DNA from: Stictocephala bisonia
Taxonomy: Eukaryota > Arthropoda > Insecta > Hemiptera > Membracidae
Direction of reading: 5' to 3'
DNA: 64,000 nucleotides
Assembly: GCA_035578905.1 (NCBI GenBank)
Contig: JAQJVL010002184.1
Coordinates: forward strand, 52,147-116,146
Made by a program: the position numbers and the translations under genes. Below are positions 12,672-23,845 of this stretch, in pieces. Positions within the stretch are counted from its first letter, which is position 1. Every line of letters starts with the position of its first letter. The notes under the pieces were generated by a model. That model did not search any database, was not told the DNA's origin, and saw nothing but the letters and a program-made list of their open reading frames with translations.

Positions 12672-13127
12672 ACCAAATTTTAATCCGGAAGAGTATCTGC
12701 AATATATCTGAGGAAATGCTAACATTACGTTTTGGTTCATTTTTCGAGTTTCGAGACATCGATTTTCTCCCTCAACTTTAAAATTTTTGGATGTCACTTT
12801 GGTTCTGCCTCAGCTTTATTATGGTTTTGCCATCTGGTCACCTTATCAAGCTAATCAACGTGACATGCTGAAGAGAGCTCAATCAATGTTAAGGCAAAAT
12901 TTATTTGGATCAAACTTGGCTTCAATAACTTCAATGCTGCCACAGAAAATCTTAAAAACCGTGTGTCTACTTTCAAAGATGGCGTGTCTCTGATAGACTG
13001 TTACTGAGGCATAATGTTGTTGGTAAAGTGAGATGTCCTTCCATCATAAGTAAAATTGGCTTTCAAGCTTCCAAACACACGATTCCGTGATATATTTGTC
13101 TTTGTAATCCACAGGTGTCGACCAGCT
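12672..13127 (+). pseudogene. Non-LTR RT C-terminal fragment, copy 1, between satellite arrays
   Basis: After the array, the forward frame at about 12803-12900 reads LPQLYYGFAIWSPYQANQ then MLKRAQSMLRQ. These match the LxPxLEYGxxxWSPYxxxxxxxLExVQxxFLR block that follows the thumb in many non-LTR RTs. Further frames (about 12950-13125) give NLKNRVSTFKDG and FKLPNTRFRD, equivalent to the RRxxxDxxxLYK and FxVPxxxxR blocks. Frameshifts break it repeatedly. It continues the RT piece at 5525-5826 with about the expected number of residues missing. It ends at gtgtcgaccagct, where a second satellite array begins. It matches copy 2 at 15109-15563 almost base for base. Confidence 0.72.
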
Positions 13128-15108
13128 TTAGCTCTGCCAATAAGATTAAGAAACTGGGAACTGTCATGGTACCAACTTAAGATCTGTCAAGAAGATTAAG
13201 GAACTGGGAACTGTCATGGTACCAACTTAAGATCTGTCAAGAAGATTAAGGAACTGTCATGGTATCAACTTAAGATCTGTCAAGAATATTAAGGAACTGG
13301 GAACTGTCATGGTACCAACTTTAGGTCTGTCAAGAAGATTAAGGAACTAGGACCTGTCATGGTACCAACTTAAGATCTGTGAAGAAGATTAAGGAACTAG
13401 GAACTGTCATGGTCCCAACTTTAGATCTGTCAAGAAGATTAAGGAACTGGGAACTGTCATGGTTCCAAATTAAGCTCTGTCAAGAAGATTAAGAAACTGG
13501 CAACTGTCATGGTACCGACTTTAGCTCTGTCCAGAAGATTAAGGAACTGGGAACTGTCATGGTACCGTCTTTGGCTCTGTCAAGAAGATTCAGGAAATGG
13601 GAACTGTCATGGTACCAACTTTAGTTCTGTGAAGAAGATTAAGGAACTGGGAACTGTCATGGTACCAACTTTAGCTCTATCCAGAAGATTAAGGAACTGG
13701 AAACTGTCATGGTATGAACTTTATCTCTGCTAAGAAGATTAAGGAACTTGGATCTGTCATGGTACCGTCTTTGGCTCTGTCAAGAAGATTCAGGAAATGG
13801 GAACTGTCATGGTACCAACTTTAGGTCTGTGAAGAAGATTAAGGAACTGGGAACTGTCATGGTACCAACTTTAGCTCTGTCAAGAAGATTAAGGAACTGG
13901 GAACTGTCATGGTACCAACTTTAGCTCTGTCAAGAAGATTAAGGAACTGGGAACTGTCATGGTACCAACTTTAGCTCTGTCAAGAAGATTAAGGAACTGG
14001 GAACTGTCCTGGTCCCAACTTTAGATCTGTCAAGAAGATTAAGGAACTGGGAACTGTCATGGTACCAACTTTAGCTCTGTCAAGAAGATTAAGAAACTGG
14101 CAACTGTCATGGTACCTACTTTAGCTCTGTCCAGAAGATTAAGGAACTGGGAACTGTCATGGTACCTACTTTAGCTCTGGCAAGAAGAATAAGAAACTGG
14201 GAACTGTCATGGTACCGACTTTAGCTCTATCCAGAAGATTAATGAACTGGGAACTGTCATGGTACCAGCTTTAGGTCTGCCAAGAAGATTAAGGAACTGG
14301 GATCTGTCATGGTACCGTCTTTGGCTCTGTCAAGAAGATTCAGGAACTGAGAACTGTCATGGTACCAACTTTAGCTCTGTCAAGAAGATTAAGGAACTGG
14401 GAACTGTCATGGTACCAACTTTAGCTCTGTCAAGAAGATTAAGGAACTGGGAACTGTCATGGTACCAACTTTAGCTCTGTCAAGAAGATTAAGGAACTGG
14501 GAACTGTCATGGTACCAACTTTAGCTCTGCCAAGAAGATTAAGGAACTGGGAACTGTCATGGTACCAACTTTAGCTCTGCCAAGAAGATTAAGGAACTGG
14601 GAACTGTCATAGTACCAGCTTTAGGTCTGCCAAGAAGATTAAGGAACTGGGAACTGTCATGGTACCAACTTTAGCTCTGCCAAGAAGATTAAGGAAAGGG
14701 AACTGTCATGGTACCAACTTTAGCTCTGCCAAGAAGATTAAGAAACTGGGAACTGTCATAGTACCAACTTTAGATCTGTCAAGAAGATTAAGGAACTGGT
14801 AACTGTCATGGTACCAGCTTTAGGTCTGCATGAAGATTAAGGAACTGGGAACTGTCATGGTACCAACTTTAGCTCTGCCAAGAAGATTAAGGAAAGGGAA
14901 CTGTCATGGTACCAACTTTAGCTATATCAAGAAGATTAAGGAAAGGGAACTGTCATGGTACCAACTTTAGCTCTGTCAAGAAGATTAAGGAACTGGGAAC
15001 TGTCATGGTATCAACTTAAGATCTGTCAAGAAGATTAAGGAACTAGGAACTGTCATGGTACCAACTTTAGCCCTGCCAAGAAGATTTAGGAACTGGGAAC
15101 TCTATAGT
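13128..15108. repeat. 50-bp satellite, second array, about 40 units
   Basis: It has the same unit and variants as the main array. It starts directly after gtgtcgaccagct of the RT fragment and ends at the same satellite/RT junction (taccaaattttaatccggaa) seen at 12671. One unit near 14821-14870 lost several bases. Together with the following RT copy it forms a 2.44-kb tandem duplicate of the end of the main locus. Confidence 0.97.
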
Positions 15109-15680
15109 ACCAAATTTTAATCCGGAAGAGTATCTGCAATATATCTGAGGAAATGCTAACATTACGTTTTGGTTCATTTTTCGAGTTTCGAGACATCGAT
15201 TTTCTCCCTCAACTTTAATATTTTTGGATCTTACTTTGGTTCTGCTTCAGCTTTATTATGGTTTTGCCATCTTGCACCTTATCAAGCTAATCAACGTGAC
15301 ATGCTGAAGAGAGCTCAATCAATGTTAAGGCAAAATTTATTTGGATCAAACTTGGTTTCAATAACTTCAATGCTGCCACAGAAAATCTTAAAAACCGTGT
15401 GTCTACTTTCAAAGAAGGCGTGTCTCTGATGGACTGTTACTGAGGCATAATGTTGTTGGTAAAGTGAGATGTTCTTCCATCATAAGTAAAATTGGCTTTC
15501 AAGCTTCCAAACACACGATTCCGTGATATGTTTGTCTTTGTAATCCACAGGTGTCGACCAGCTACACAATACATCTCGTGATAACCGGCAACCTGATCTC
15601 CTTTGAAGTTTACATGTTTCAGTCCCTGCTGCTCTTTCGGTTTAAGACTAATAAAACTTGAGATTTTTTATGACTTGAAT
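15109..15680 (+). pseudogene. Non-LTR RT C-terminal fragment, copy 2, with original continuation
   Basis: The first 455 bp repeat 12672-13127 with only scattered differences, offset by 2436-2437 bp. After gtgtcgaccagct this copy continues into sequence that reads RCRPATQYISRDN and then a stop. This fits the conserved end of such ORFs (R-x-N-Y..R), so copy 2 probably preserves the original 3' side of the element, while copy 1 is cut by satellite. A short A/T-rich tail follows. The LEYG/WSPY block is shortened (HLAPYQANQ) by a small deletion. Confidence 0.65.
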
Positions 15681-16265
15681 GAAAACCGGTCAGAACAGCT
15701 CCATTCAACGGAATATACTAAATACATTGATTAATTGTATGTTTGTTTTGATTAAAACTATAGTTGTTTCTATCGAAGGTAAGATTATATTCGATTTGTT
15801 TCCTCGATTTGTTCAACCTATATTGATTGGTCATGATTGGCTCCAATCACAGGTGTACTTTACTTCCTATATTTCAAATTCTATTATTTTTCATATTCCT
15901 GTTCCTACTCAAGCTATTATTTTTTTCCAATTATTGACTATAGAAAGTATCCATAGGGAAAAACTATGGTAAAACTAAATATGGGATTGTTTTACCACTG
16001 CCCTTTTTATACAATGGCAAGTTGTGACTTTAAATGTGTGAATAGCTTCAGGTATAGGCATCAATTTTAAACATATTACATTAAATTTAATATTAAAATT
16101 AGAAGTATTTATTGTATATGTCGTTAATTTGAATCGTGCTGAAGTGGAGCTGAACGGATTAATGACCACTTACATATCGACTCTTCAAAGTCAACCGTTC
16201 ACTGAAGTGAATCCTCCTTACATTGAAAAGATTTCTCGGTCATATTTTTATCATTTAATACACGT
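15679..16265 (+). pseudogene. LTR-retrotransposon pol fragment (protease end and start of RT), possibly Gypsy
   Basis: A 97-residue open frame (15679-15972) contains VVSIEGKIIFDLFPRF then PILIGHDWL. This resembles the C-terminal half of a retropepsin (beta strands, then ILLG-x-DWL) in Gypsy-like pol. The N-terminal DT/SG active site is not visible. Further on, about 16120-16260, another frame reads LNRAEVELNGLMTTYISTL and ends with YHLIHV, like the Lxxxxxxxlxxllxxyxdvf...H-x-I spacer leading into RT. Intervening sequence is decayed. The match is to general family pattern only, and a Bel/Pao origin is also possible. Confidence 0.42.
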
Positions 16266-16599
16266 AGTTATATTCAAATGATGTTATAATTTACGAAATA
16301 TTTTCTACTATTTATTTTCTTGCGTTATTGTAATATACTTGCTGTCGACGTAAAGTCAAAATACACTATAGTATTAAATATTTATGGTTTTGGGATAGTG
16401 GGACGTTCCTTAATATTTAATTGCTATGATATTCGGCTAACTATATTTTCCACAACAAAAAAAGGTCCAATAAATAAAATATTACTTTTATTTAGTATTA
16501 CAGTATTCAATGTTCAATTGTTGATATTTATCAGACAATTTCGGTAAAATACAAACCATGTGATATATTTCACGTACAGAAGAAACGAAAGCCTCTGGG

Positions 16600-16900
16600 A
16601 ACACCTGGATTGGTCGGTAGCGTAGTTGGTTCAATCCCAGCTTCATGTGCTAAAGGTTCTCAGTTCGATCCCAATCAGAGTCATAATGCATTTTGAGAAG
16701 GATCAGCTGATAATCACCGGCTGTTCATTTGTCATTGGGCTAATAATTAATGACACTTTCTAAGGAATAGTCGGCCTTAGTGTTAACAATGACTACATTC
16801 ACTCATCTACACTCATCACACACATTCGAAATCCATATTCGCCCATATCTTGACGATCGGCGTCTTATGAATAAATAAATAAAAAAATAAATAACAAATT
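16600..16900 (+). mobile_element. tRNA-derived SINE
   Basis: An RNA polymerase III type-2 promoter is visible. The A box tagcgtagttgg is at 16618-16629 and the B box agttcgatccc at 16662-16672, with spacing as in a tRNA gene. The tRNA-like head is followed by about 200 bp of unrelated body (including gtcggccttagtgttaacaatgac and actcatctacactcatcac) and ends in an (aaat)-type tail at about 16870-16900. It does not fold as an intact tRNA. SINEs are moved by a partner LINE; which LINE is not visible. I could not define a target duplication. Confidence 0.82.
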
Positions 16901-17699
16901 AAATCCCATATGTTTCATTACACTACAGTGAGTTATGACTGAAATAATGATCTAGATTACAACTTGGGATAATATTCGATAACGCAAATAAGAACTATCG
17001 AAGTAATCTAATTTATATCATTCAAGAAAACATCCACTCCTAAATCTATTGCAGTTGTGCAGTTTCATCAATTATATATACATTCTAACATTGAATCTAA
17101 TCACAAATTTCAAAAGTAAACTAAGACAAATTATAATAAAAGATCTTTCAATATGAAGTAAACACGTAGAAAAGTAAGAGAATAAAAGTATATAAAAAGA
17201 AGTTCCTTAAAACAGTGAACTACACCATATATCCGAAAATGTGTTATTATATAACATGCATAATGATTGTTTTAATTGAACAAACATCTGTTTAATTTTT
17301 TCTGATCTCAAAAATTAGTAATAGGCAGTATAAAATAATCATTATAAATTAAATGTGATTTAGTTTACATTCCAGCACAATGTGAGACAACGCACATAGA
17401 AGAGTAGAAGATTCACTGAGTGAGTAGGTGAGCAATGAGTTTAAAACACTTTAGTTGGACAATAGTGAGATACGGGACTAAATGGATACATTGACAATGT
17501 TGAAGATCATAAAAACTGTATGGTTCGTCGGTCCATAAAAGTTTCTAGTGGTTAGGTGGTGCTGAATACATTTTTGTACCTTAGTTTGGCGGAACAGCTG
17601 TTCCTGAAAATGTTTCGGACATATTTAAGGTAAATGTGTCATTGAACGATTTTGACACCAGCTAACTGATTAAAAGTGTCACTAAGTATTAATAGAAAA
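16901..17699. other. AT-rich unannotated sequence
   Basis: No coding potential, repeat structure or RNA gene was recognised in this stretch. Confidence 0.6.
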
Positions 17700-18340
17700 A
17701 TAACATCCTTAAATATTATATGTCAAACCTTTTTTTGTCAACGTACCTCCTCTCTTATTTCTTGGCCAATTTAAAGTGTTGATGTGTCGTAAAAGTTGCC
17801 TCTGTTCGTAGCTGTTCAATTAGGTCTTAATTCTTTAATATTTTTACCTTGAAGGATATGGGGAGCCCTCAAAGTACGTTTTTCGGCCATAAAATAACAT
17901 AGAGAGAGATTTAAATGAATCGAAAAACAGATGTTCAATGTGAATAATGATGTTTGTAATATTGAGAAGTTTGAAGATCTAAGAGTGGTTTTATTTGACT
18001 CGACTCTGCTCTGATGGAATTGAATGTTTCAATGCTAATCTAATGCAGTTATCTTATTTACTTAATTGATCTTCAGCTGTTAAACAAAAACAAATAAAAT
18101 TATTACGTTTGAAATAGGCTAAGTAATACCATTTATTTTGTTTGTTTTTTTACTAATAAATATGCAGCAAGGCGATTAATGTGAGTGAAATACTGTATAC
18201 TGTAAATAAATTAATATTGTTATTTTACGCTATACAGTTAGTCTACTATTATTTGTAATCAAGTCACAGGCAGAGACCAAATGCCGAGAGTGTAACGAGC
18301 GCAGCGAGTGCAAGGGTATCCCCGAGTTAAAGTGAATGTT
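17700..18340 (+). repeat. Dispersed repeat A, copy 1
   Basis: It aligns by eye along its length with 28285-28870. Shared landmarks in order are cctcct, gttcgtag(t/c)tgt, ggagccctcaaagta, ttaggcca-like, aacagatgttcaat, acgtttgaaat, gggctaagtaat and aatgtgagtgaaatactgt. It ends in a CpG-containing cgagcgcagcgagtgc block that copy 2 has as cgagtgcagtgagtg. It has no ORF. It is probably an old non-autonomous element of unknown class. Confidence 0.7.
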
Positions 18341-18982
18341 TTAAGTAATGTTTCAACTAATATTTTATTTATTTATAACTATGGTGCCCATATTTAAAGA
18401 TGTTATTTAGTGAACAAAACATCTTGTGGATTGTCCTTTGAAAAATAGTCTTCACTGTTTTTTTATACGTATGATTCAATTCTTAGTTTTTGCTAACTTA
18501 TAAAATTATAACAATACCATTGTCTCAAATAGTTAAATATATATTTTATATAATAACACGTTTGTTTGAATATAAGAAATTGAGCATCGTCGTAGTTCAA
18601 CAAGGCTTATGATTATATTCATCCCCAGCTAGACAAATAGTTGTTACTTTGTTATAACTTTTAACTCCATATACAAGGTATATGGTATATGTTTCTGCTA
18701 ACGTTGAAGTTTATTTAGGATCATAATATTCTAGACAATCACACATAAATTATAGAGAGTTTTTTTGTAATCCTAAGACCACTACTACTTGCAATTACAA
18801 TATTACTTTTTATTTCCTTTTTTACTGAGGATGTCAAGTATCGTATTATATTTAGGGATAATAAATCAACAATATAACTTATCATCTTTTATTTCTTGTA
18901 AATGTTATAGCATTTGACGCAGCCTAATTCTCGTTCCTGATTGGTTCGTTAATTAAATTAAATCAACCACTAATTAGGTTTC

Positions 18983-19204
18983 CGTAAATAATTAATAAAC
19001 TTGATCACAGAGCAAACACGAAAATCCCTGGATCGAGTTGAATTCTTATGGCAGACTGTATTGCGTAAATGCCATGAGACGAATTGTAATTTGCAATCAT
19101 TATTGCTTGATGAAATATTAAAAATATGTTTCGTACGTGACGAATCGATTACAAATGTAGCACCTAAATCTACTCGTAAGTTGATACGTAAACTTGTTTG
19201 GTAA
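18983..19204 (+). other. Unrecognised open frame without ATG
   Basis: A frame open for about 70 codons reads ITEQTRKSLDRVEFLWQTVL and ends STRKLIRKLVW then stop. There is no ATG at its start. Composition looks more protein-like than the flanking AT-rich DNA (spread of charged, aromatic and leucine residues). I do not recognise the family. It could be a 3' exon, a processed-gene remnant or chance. Confidence 0.2.
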
Positions 19205-19972
19205 ACTGACATTTTCAATCACTAATTAACTTCATGTTAAACAGTACTGTTTAATAGGGAAAATCAGCTCTAAATGAAGTAAATCGATTCCTGTCACTGT
19301 TTACATGGCAATGTAATTAACTTTCCTCCATTGAAGCATGGTTTACATCTAGGCACACAATTAATCTTGTGGGAATTTAATTTTAATAATGAAGCACTAT
19401 AAAATATTTTATATTTGTTTTTGTATTCAGAAAATATCTGTAATCATCGGTACATTTAACTCCTTATTTATATTGATTGAATAGAATAGAATATGATTGT
19501 TTTTAATATTCATGCAGTGTACAAATATATTCTTATTCATAATATTTCTTCATGAATATGTACTTGGACTAGGAATTTATATATTGCATCACAAACTCAA
19601 TTTGTACCTAGATTAATTAACTCTCCAAGTTGGCTTCGATTCACCATTAGACTTTTTAAAAAGATCCTTTTAGTATGTATGTTACGGATGTTTCTTGTAA
19701 TTTTTATTTTTAAATTTATAAAATACGTTTTAAGCTTTATGTTGTAAAGATTGCTTTAACTTTCTCATAAATTTTATAATTTTTTTACCTTATGCAGATA
19801 TGGTTATTTATGCAGGGTTAGATTTTATTACGATTGTTTTTTCCTGGTATTACCTTTTGAAACAAAAAATTAAATCATCGAAAGCTGTTGGTGGATTACT
19901 ACCAGCGTCTTGTTGGGCCAGTCTGTCTTATCGATATTTGTTAATAGTAGTTCGTAGTTTCATAGTTCGTAC
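19205..19972. other. AT-rich unannotated sequence
   Basis: Nothing was recognised apart from poly-T runs. The right end grades into the 63-bp minisatellite. Confidence 0.55.
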
Positions 19973-20155
19973 GATATGGCTCCAAACCGGATCGTTCGTC
20001 TCTGTATTCAGCGCCTTTCTGATCGTAGTCCGTGCGATATGGCTCCAAACCGGATCGTTCATCTCTGTATTAAGCGCCTTTCTGATCGTAGTCCGTGCGA
20101 TATGACTCCAAACCGGATCGTTCGTCTCTGTATTAAGCACCTTTCTCATCGAAGA
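19973..20155. repeat. 63-bp minisatellite, three copies
   Basis: Units start at 19973, 20036 and 20099 with gatatggctccaaaccgg and contain cggatcgttc and gcctttctgatcgtag. The unit is more GC-rich than its surroundings. Because 63 is a multiple of three, several frames on both strands stay open as 21-residue repeats (for example PNRIVRLCI). There is no other sign of coding. Confidence 0.93.
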
Positions 20156-20374
20156 GTATTACATTATCGAATACAAACCTACAACAGAGAAAGAGATGAT
20201 CTGTAGTACAAAGTATTTTATAAACTGGAATATAATCGTACACAATTAAACATCTGAATTAGCTTGGTTCCACTTTAACGACTACTGGCTAAATTCATAG
20301 CAAGCTCCCCTTCTAATGGTGCTAGGATTAAAAATTAATCATGATCATGATAAAGGAGTTACTATACCTCGATA

Positions 20375-20375
20375 A

Positions 20376-20422
<47 letters not shown>
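20375..20422. repeat. (AT)n microsatellite
   Basis: About 20 uninterrupted TA/AT dinucleotides sit 130 bp outside the left arm of the large inverted repeat. Confidence 0.97.
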
Positions 20423-20548
20423 ATGATGTATTAAACTTCAAATATCATTTAATGATAATATGTCATTGGCCAAAATAAAAAACCAAAGACAACACTATCT
20501 AGTGATCATCTTTGGAGGCTAGCTTATACGTTCATCATACCATATATG

Positions 20549-21296
20549 ATTATTTATTTATCAAATTAGTTTTAGTGCTGTCAATAACAATTTTAGTAAA
20601 ACAATAACAATCTTATCACTGTCAGTTGCTGATTTTTTTACTTTTATCTTTTAATTATATGTTTGTTGTTTATTGTTATTTTTACACTTTCAATTTATTG
20701 ATTTTTAGTGTTAATTATTCAATGTATATTGTGTTAAATATATTTTAAAAATTATTTAGACGTGAAGAAATATAATATGTAGCTGTGTGACATTTTCGAC
20801 ATTAATATTACTACTCAATTTTCACAGGTCTTTTGTTTACTTTTTACTAACTAAACATATTTATTTTAACTGCTTCTAATCAATACCAAGTCTACTATTT
20901 GCCAAGTTCCTACAGTACTTACTGACTGACATTGATAACAATATTAGTATGATGCATTGCATGACCGACTGACGTTTCTTGATCCTTATCAGTAATTGCA
21001 GCCAAGATAGAGTCAACAAGAAGTACTGCTAGCGTTCCTTAACTGGAGTATTGAGGCAGTCCACTTCTACCTTAGGAATAGTGCGTGACTTCCTGATATT
21101 TGATACGGTTTTATAGTTAATGGATTTTATGATGTACTCAGCGTGCATATTCCCTGACAAGAAGGGATGCAATTATGTGACATTAAGGTACGTACAGTTT
21201 AAAAAAGAACGTCAAGGCCTTACTAAGTTTCATATATTTTTGATTAATTACAGATTTAGTGTTTGTAAACGATATTTTATAAACCACACTTTTAAT
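20549..21296 (+). repeat. Left arm of a large inverted repeat (~748 bp)
   Basis: The arm starts attatttatttatcaaa and ends aaccacacttttaat. It is the reverse complement of 22426-23168 at roughly 95% identity by eye, with small indels. Checked landmarks include gactgacgtttcttgatcc, gcagtccacttctacctt and gcatattccctgaca, each found reversed in the other arm. It contains no plausible gene. The 60-codon open frame at 21120-21302 is not conserved as a gene. Confidence 0.93.
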
Positions 21297-22425
21297 CAGT
21301 AGAAAAATTAATATTTCATTTAACTTTAAAGATGCTGTAAATGAAGTATAAACATCTATCTAAATTCTAAAAGACTGAGAAAAGAAGCCATTTTGAGATA
21401 TTAGCTATATGAGAATTATGATATAACATGGTAAATCATATTATTTATAATTGAAGTTTTTTCTCGTGCAAATAACAATAATAATAAGGTTTTGACAAGG
21501 TAAATAATACATTGGACCAAGTAATGTCATTTTGAAAATGTTGCTTATCTATGAAATATTTTGCTTAATGCTAAATCCTTATATACAGCTATGAAGACAC
21601 TATTTAGTGCTACTTATATTAGCCTCATTATTGAAACAAAAATAAATATGTAGTATTTTTTATAGTTTACAAATTATGATTACTTGTTACAAAAACGATA
21701 ATAACATAAGTATATTAATTTTAACGTTAGTTACTTAGGAAAACTTTAATTATTACTGAGTACATTTGTATTTAGTATTAATTAAAGTTTTATTAATTAA
21801 ATTTTAATAATTAAAACACGATATATTTATATCACCTGTTTTCAACTGCTTAGATAAAAATATCTAGTACAATCCCGTGATTGTTTTCAGTTGGATTCAA
21901 GCATCACTGGAAAAGTAGGAAAACCTGTGTGAGACAAAAGCAATCGTTATTTAATTGGGTGTCAGTTTAATCAATAAACCTGAACCCAATTGAATGAAAA
22001 ACAACAAAAATTCGTTATTCAATATTGGTCATCCTTTAATATCATGGTTGCATCTGCATTACCCAATTCAAAATAAATTTACCAGGAGGCCTAGACCTAC
22101 TCATTACTCCTAGGGATATCCTAACCACGACCTGCTTTCGTTGGATTGGGAACTAAAATCTGCACAGTTAATAATATGAATCCGAGTATAGTGCCATGTT
22201 GGTATTGGACGAGAATTTAGTTTTGAAGTTGGGAAGTCTATGTGTTAGTGATATTCATGTCAATCAACTCTTTAGTTGAAGAGAGGCGTAGACTAAATCT
22301 TAGTGGATTCTCTCAGACGTCATACTCAGCACTTGGAGCTAAGACAGATGATACCACTCGTATATGGGCACTATTAAGGTATAGGGATAACAATACACAT
22401 CAGTGGACCATTTAAGGAGATATTA
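21297..22425. other. Spacer of the large inverted repeat (~1.13 kb)
   Basis: The first 600 bp are very AT-rich. The part from about 21880 has a more mixed composition (for example aggaggcctagacctactc and cacgacctgctttcgttgg). No open frame, transposase motif or RNA gene was recognised. It is the loop of the palindrome and could be the inside of a long-TIR element. Confidence 0.6.
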
Positions 22426-23168
22426 TTAAACGTGTGGTTTATAAAATATCGTTTACAAAAACTAAATCTGTAATTAATCAAAAATATATGAAACTTAGTA
22501 AGGCCTTGACGTTCTTTTTTAAACTGTACCTTAATGTCACATAATTGCATCCCTTCTTGTCAGGGAATATGCACGTTGAGTACATCATAAAATCCATTAC
22601 CTAGAAAACCGTATCAAATATCAAGAAGTCACGCACTAATCCTAAGGTAGAAGTGGACTGCCTCAATACTCCAGTTAAGGAACGCTAGTAGTACTTCTTG
22701 TTGACTCTATCTTGGCTGCAATTACTGATAAGGATCAAGAAACGTCAGTCGGTCATGCAATGCATCATACTAATATTGTTGTCAATGTCAGTCAGTAAGT
22801 ACTGTAGGAACTTGGCAAATAGTAAACTTGGTATTGATTAGAAGCAGTTAAAATAAATATGTTTAGTTAGTAAACAATAAACAAAAGACCTGTGAAAATT
22901 GAGTAGTAATATTAATGTCCAAAATGTCACACAGCTACATATTATATTTCTTCACATCTAAATATTTTTTTTAAATATATTTATCACAATATACATTGAA
23001 TTATTAACACTAAAAATCAATAAATTGAAAGTGTAAAAATAATAATAAACAACAAACATATAATTAAAAGATAAAAGTAAAAAATCAGCAACTGACAGTG
23101 ATAAGATTGTTATTGTTTTACTAAAATTGTTATTGACAGCACTAAAACTACTTTGATAAATAAATAAT
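22426..23168 (-). repeat. Right arm of the large inverted repeat (~743 bp)
   Basis: It is the reverse complement of 20549-21296. It begins attaaacgtgtggtttataa and ends tttgataaataaataat. Small differences from the left arm (for example caacgtgc for cagcgtgc) show the arms have diverged since duplication, so this is not an assembly fold-back of one read. No target duplication was found outside the arms. Confidence 0.93.
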
Positions 23169-23584
23169 AGTTTGTACTTTCAAAGTTATAGCTTTTTTCT
23201 TAAATGCTTAAAAACATTTACCATCGTGGAAATTTTACTAAAATTTATTTGTTAAAATTGAATATAAAATGTTTATTTAATCGCTATTACATATTCTGTC
23301 ATTGTTCTCTTTTACCTCTTACAATATTGTGGTTTTCAAAATGTTTTTAGCAAAGTTCTTGTTTAAAATAAACTGCAAGGTGTTCTTTAATGTATAATTT
23401 AAATTAAATAATTAAATCGGAAAACTGTTTGACTGTTTTGCACCTGGCGTATTTGGACGACTGACATTTAATATTTAGTTATATACAATTAAGTGTTAGT
23501 TACTTTAACAAATTTGTTAGTTACGGCCTAGTACTTCAGAGAGTGTGATTGTTGTATACAAACACTTACAGCCATAGAAATTGC

Positions 23585-23845
23585 ATATTTGTATTTGGTA
23601 CGTATGATCATTGATTTTACTACATAAAGAGATATACTCCATCCATATGGGAGAGTTGTGGCGAGGCCCCAAAACTGTTTTGAGGCCCCACGCTGCGCTG
23701 CGCATAGCTCTATTTCCTCTCTCTCTCGCACGCTCTTCCGTCTCTCTCTCTCACTTCCCTCCTCTTAACCCACTCTCCCATTCTCCAGACAGCCGCCCGC
23801 CCTCTCCTTCCTCAGGTCCCACACACAAACAACGTCCTGCTTAGA
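23585..23845 (-). repeat. Dispersed repeat C, copy 1 (GC/CT-rich)
   Basis: The reverse complement shares with 26130-26390 the words gagaatgggaga, ctcccatat, tggatgga and gtagtaaaatcaatg in order. It contains CpG-rich and CT-rich stretches unlike the surrounding DNA (gaggccccacgctgcgctgc). A 22-nt insertion separates ctcccatat from tggatgga in the other copy. The function is unknown. It could be a mobile element or a diverged duplicated promoter or exon. Confidence 0.5.

Noticed and set aside
5806..14474. Short frames containing LSRRLRNWELSWYQL-type repeats
   Set aside because: By-products of the 50-bp satellite; the frame changes each unit because 50 is not a multiple of three.
19928..20206. 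Protein of three 21-residue repeats
   Set aside because: A 63-bp minisatellite leaves several frames open on both strands; nothing supports translation.
21120..21302. 60-codon frame in the left palindrome arm
   Set aside because: The mirrored copy in the right arm carries several changes and no frame is favoured; not a gene.
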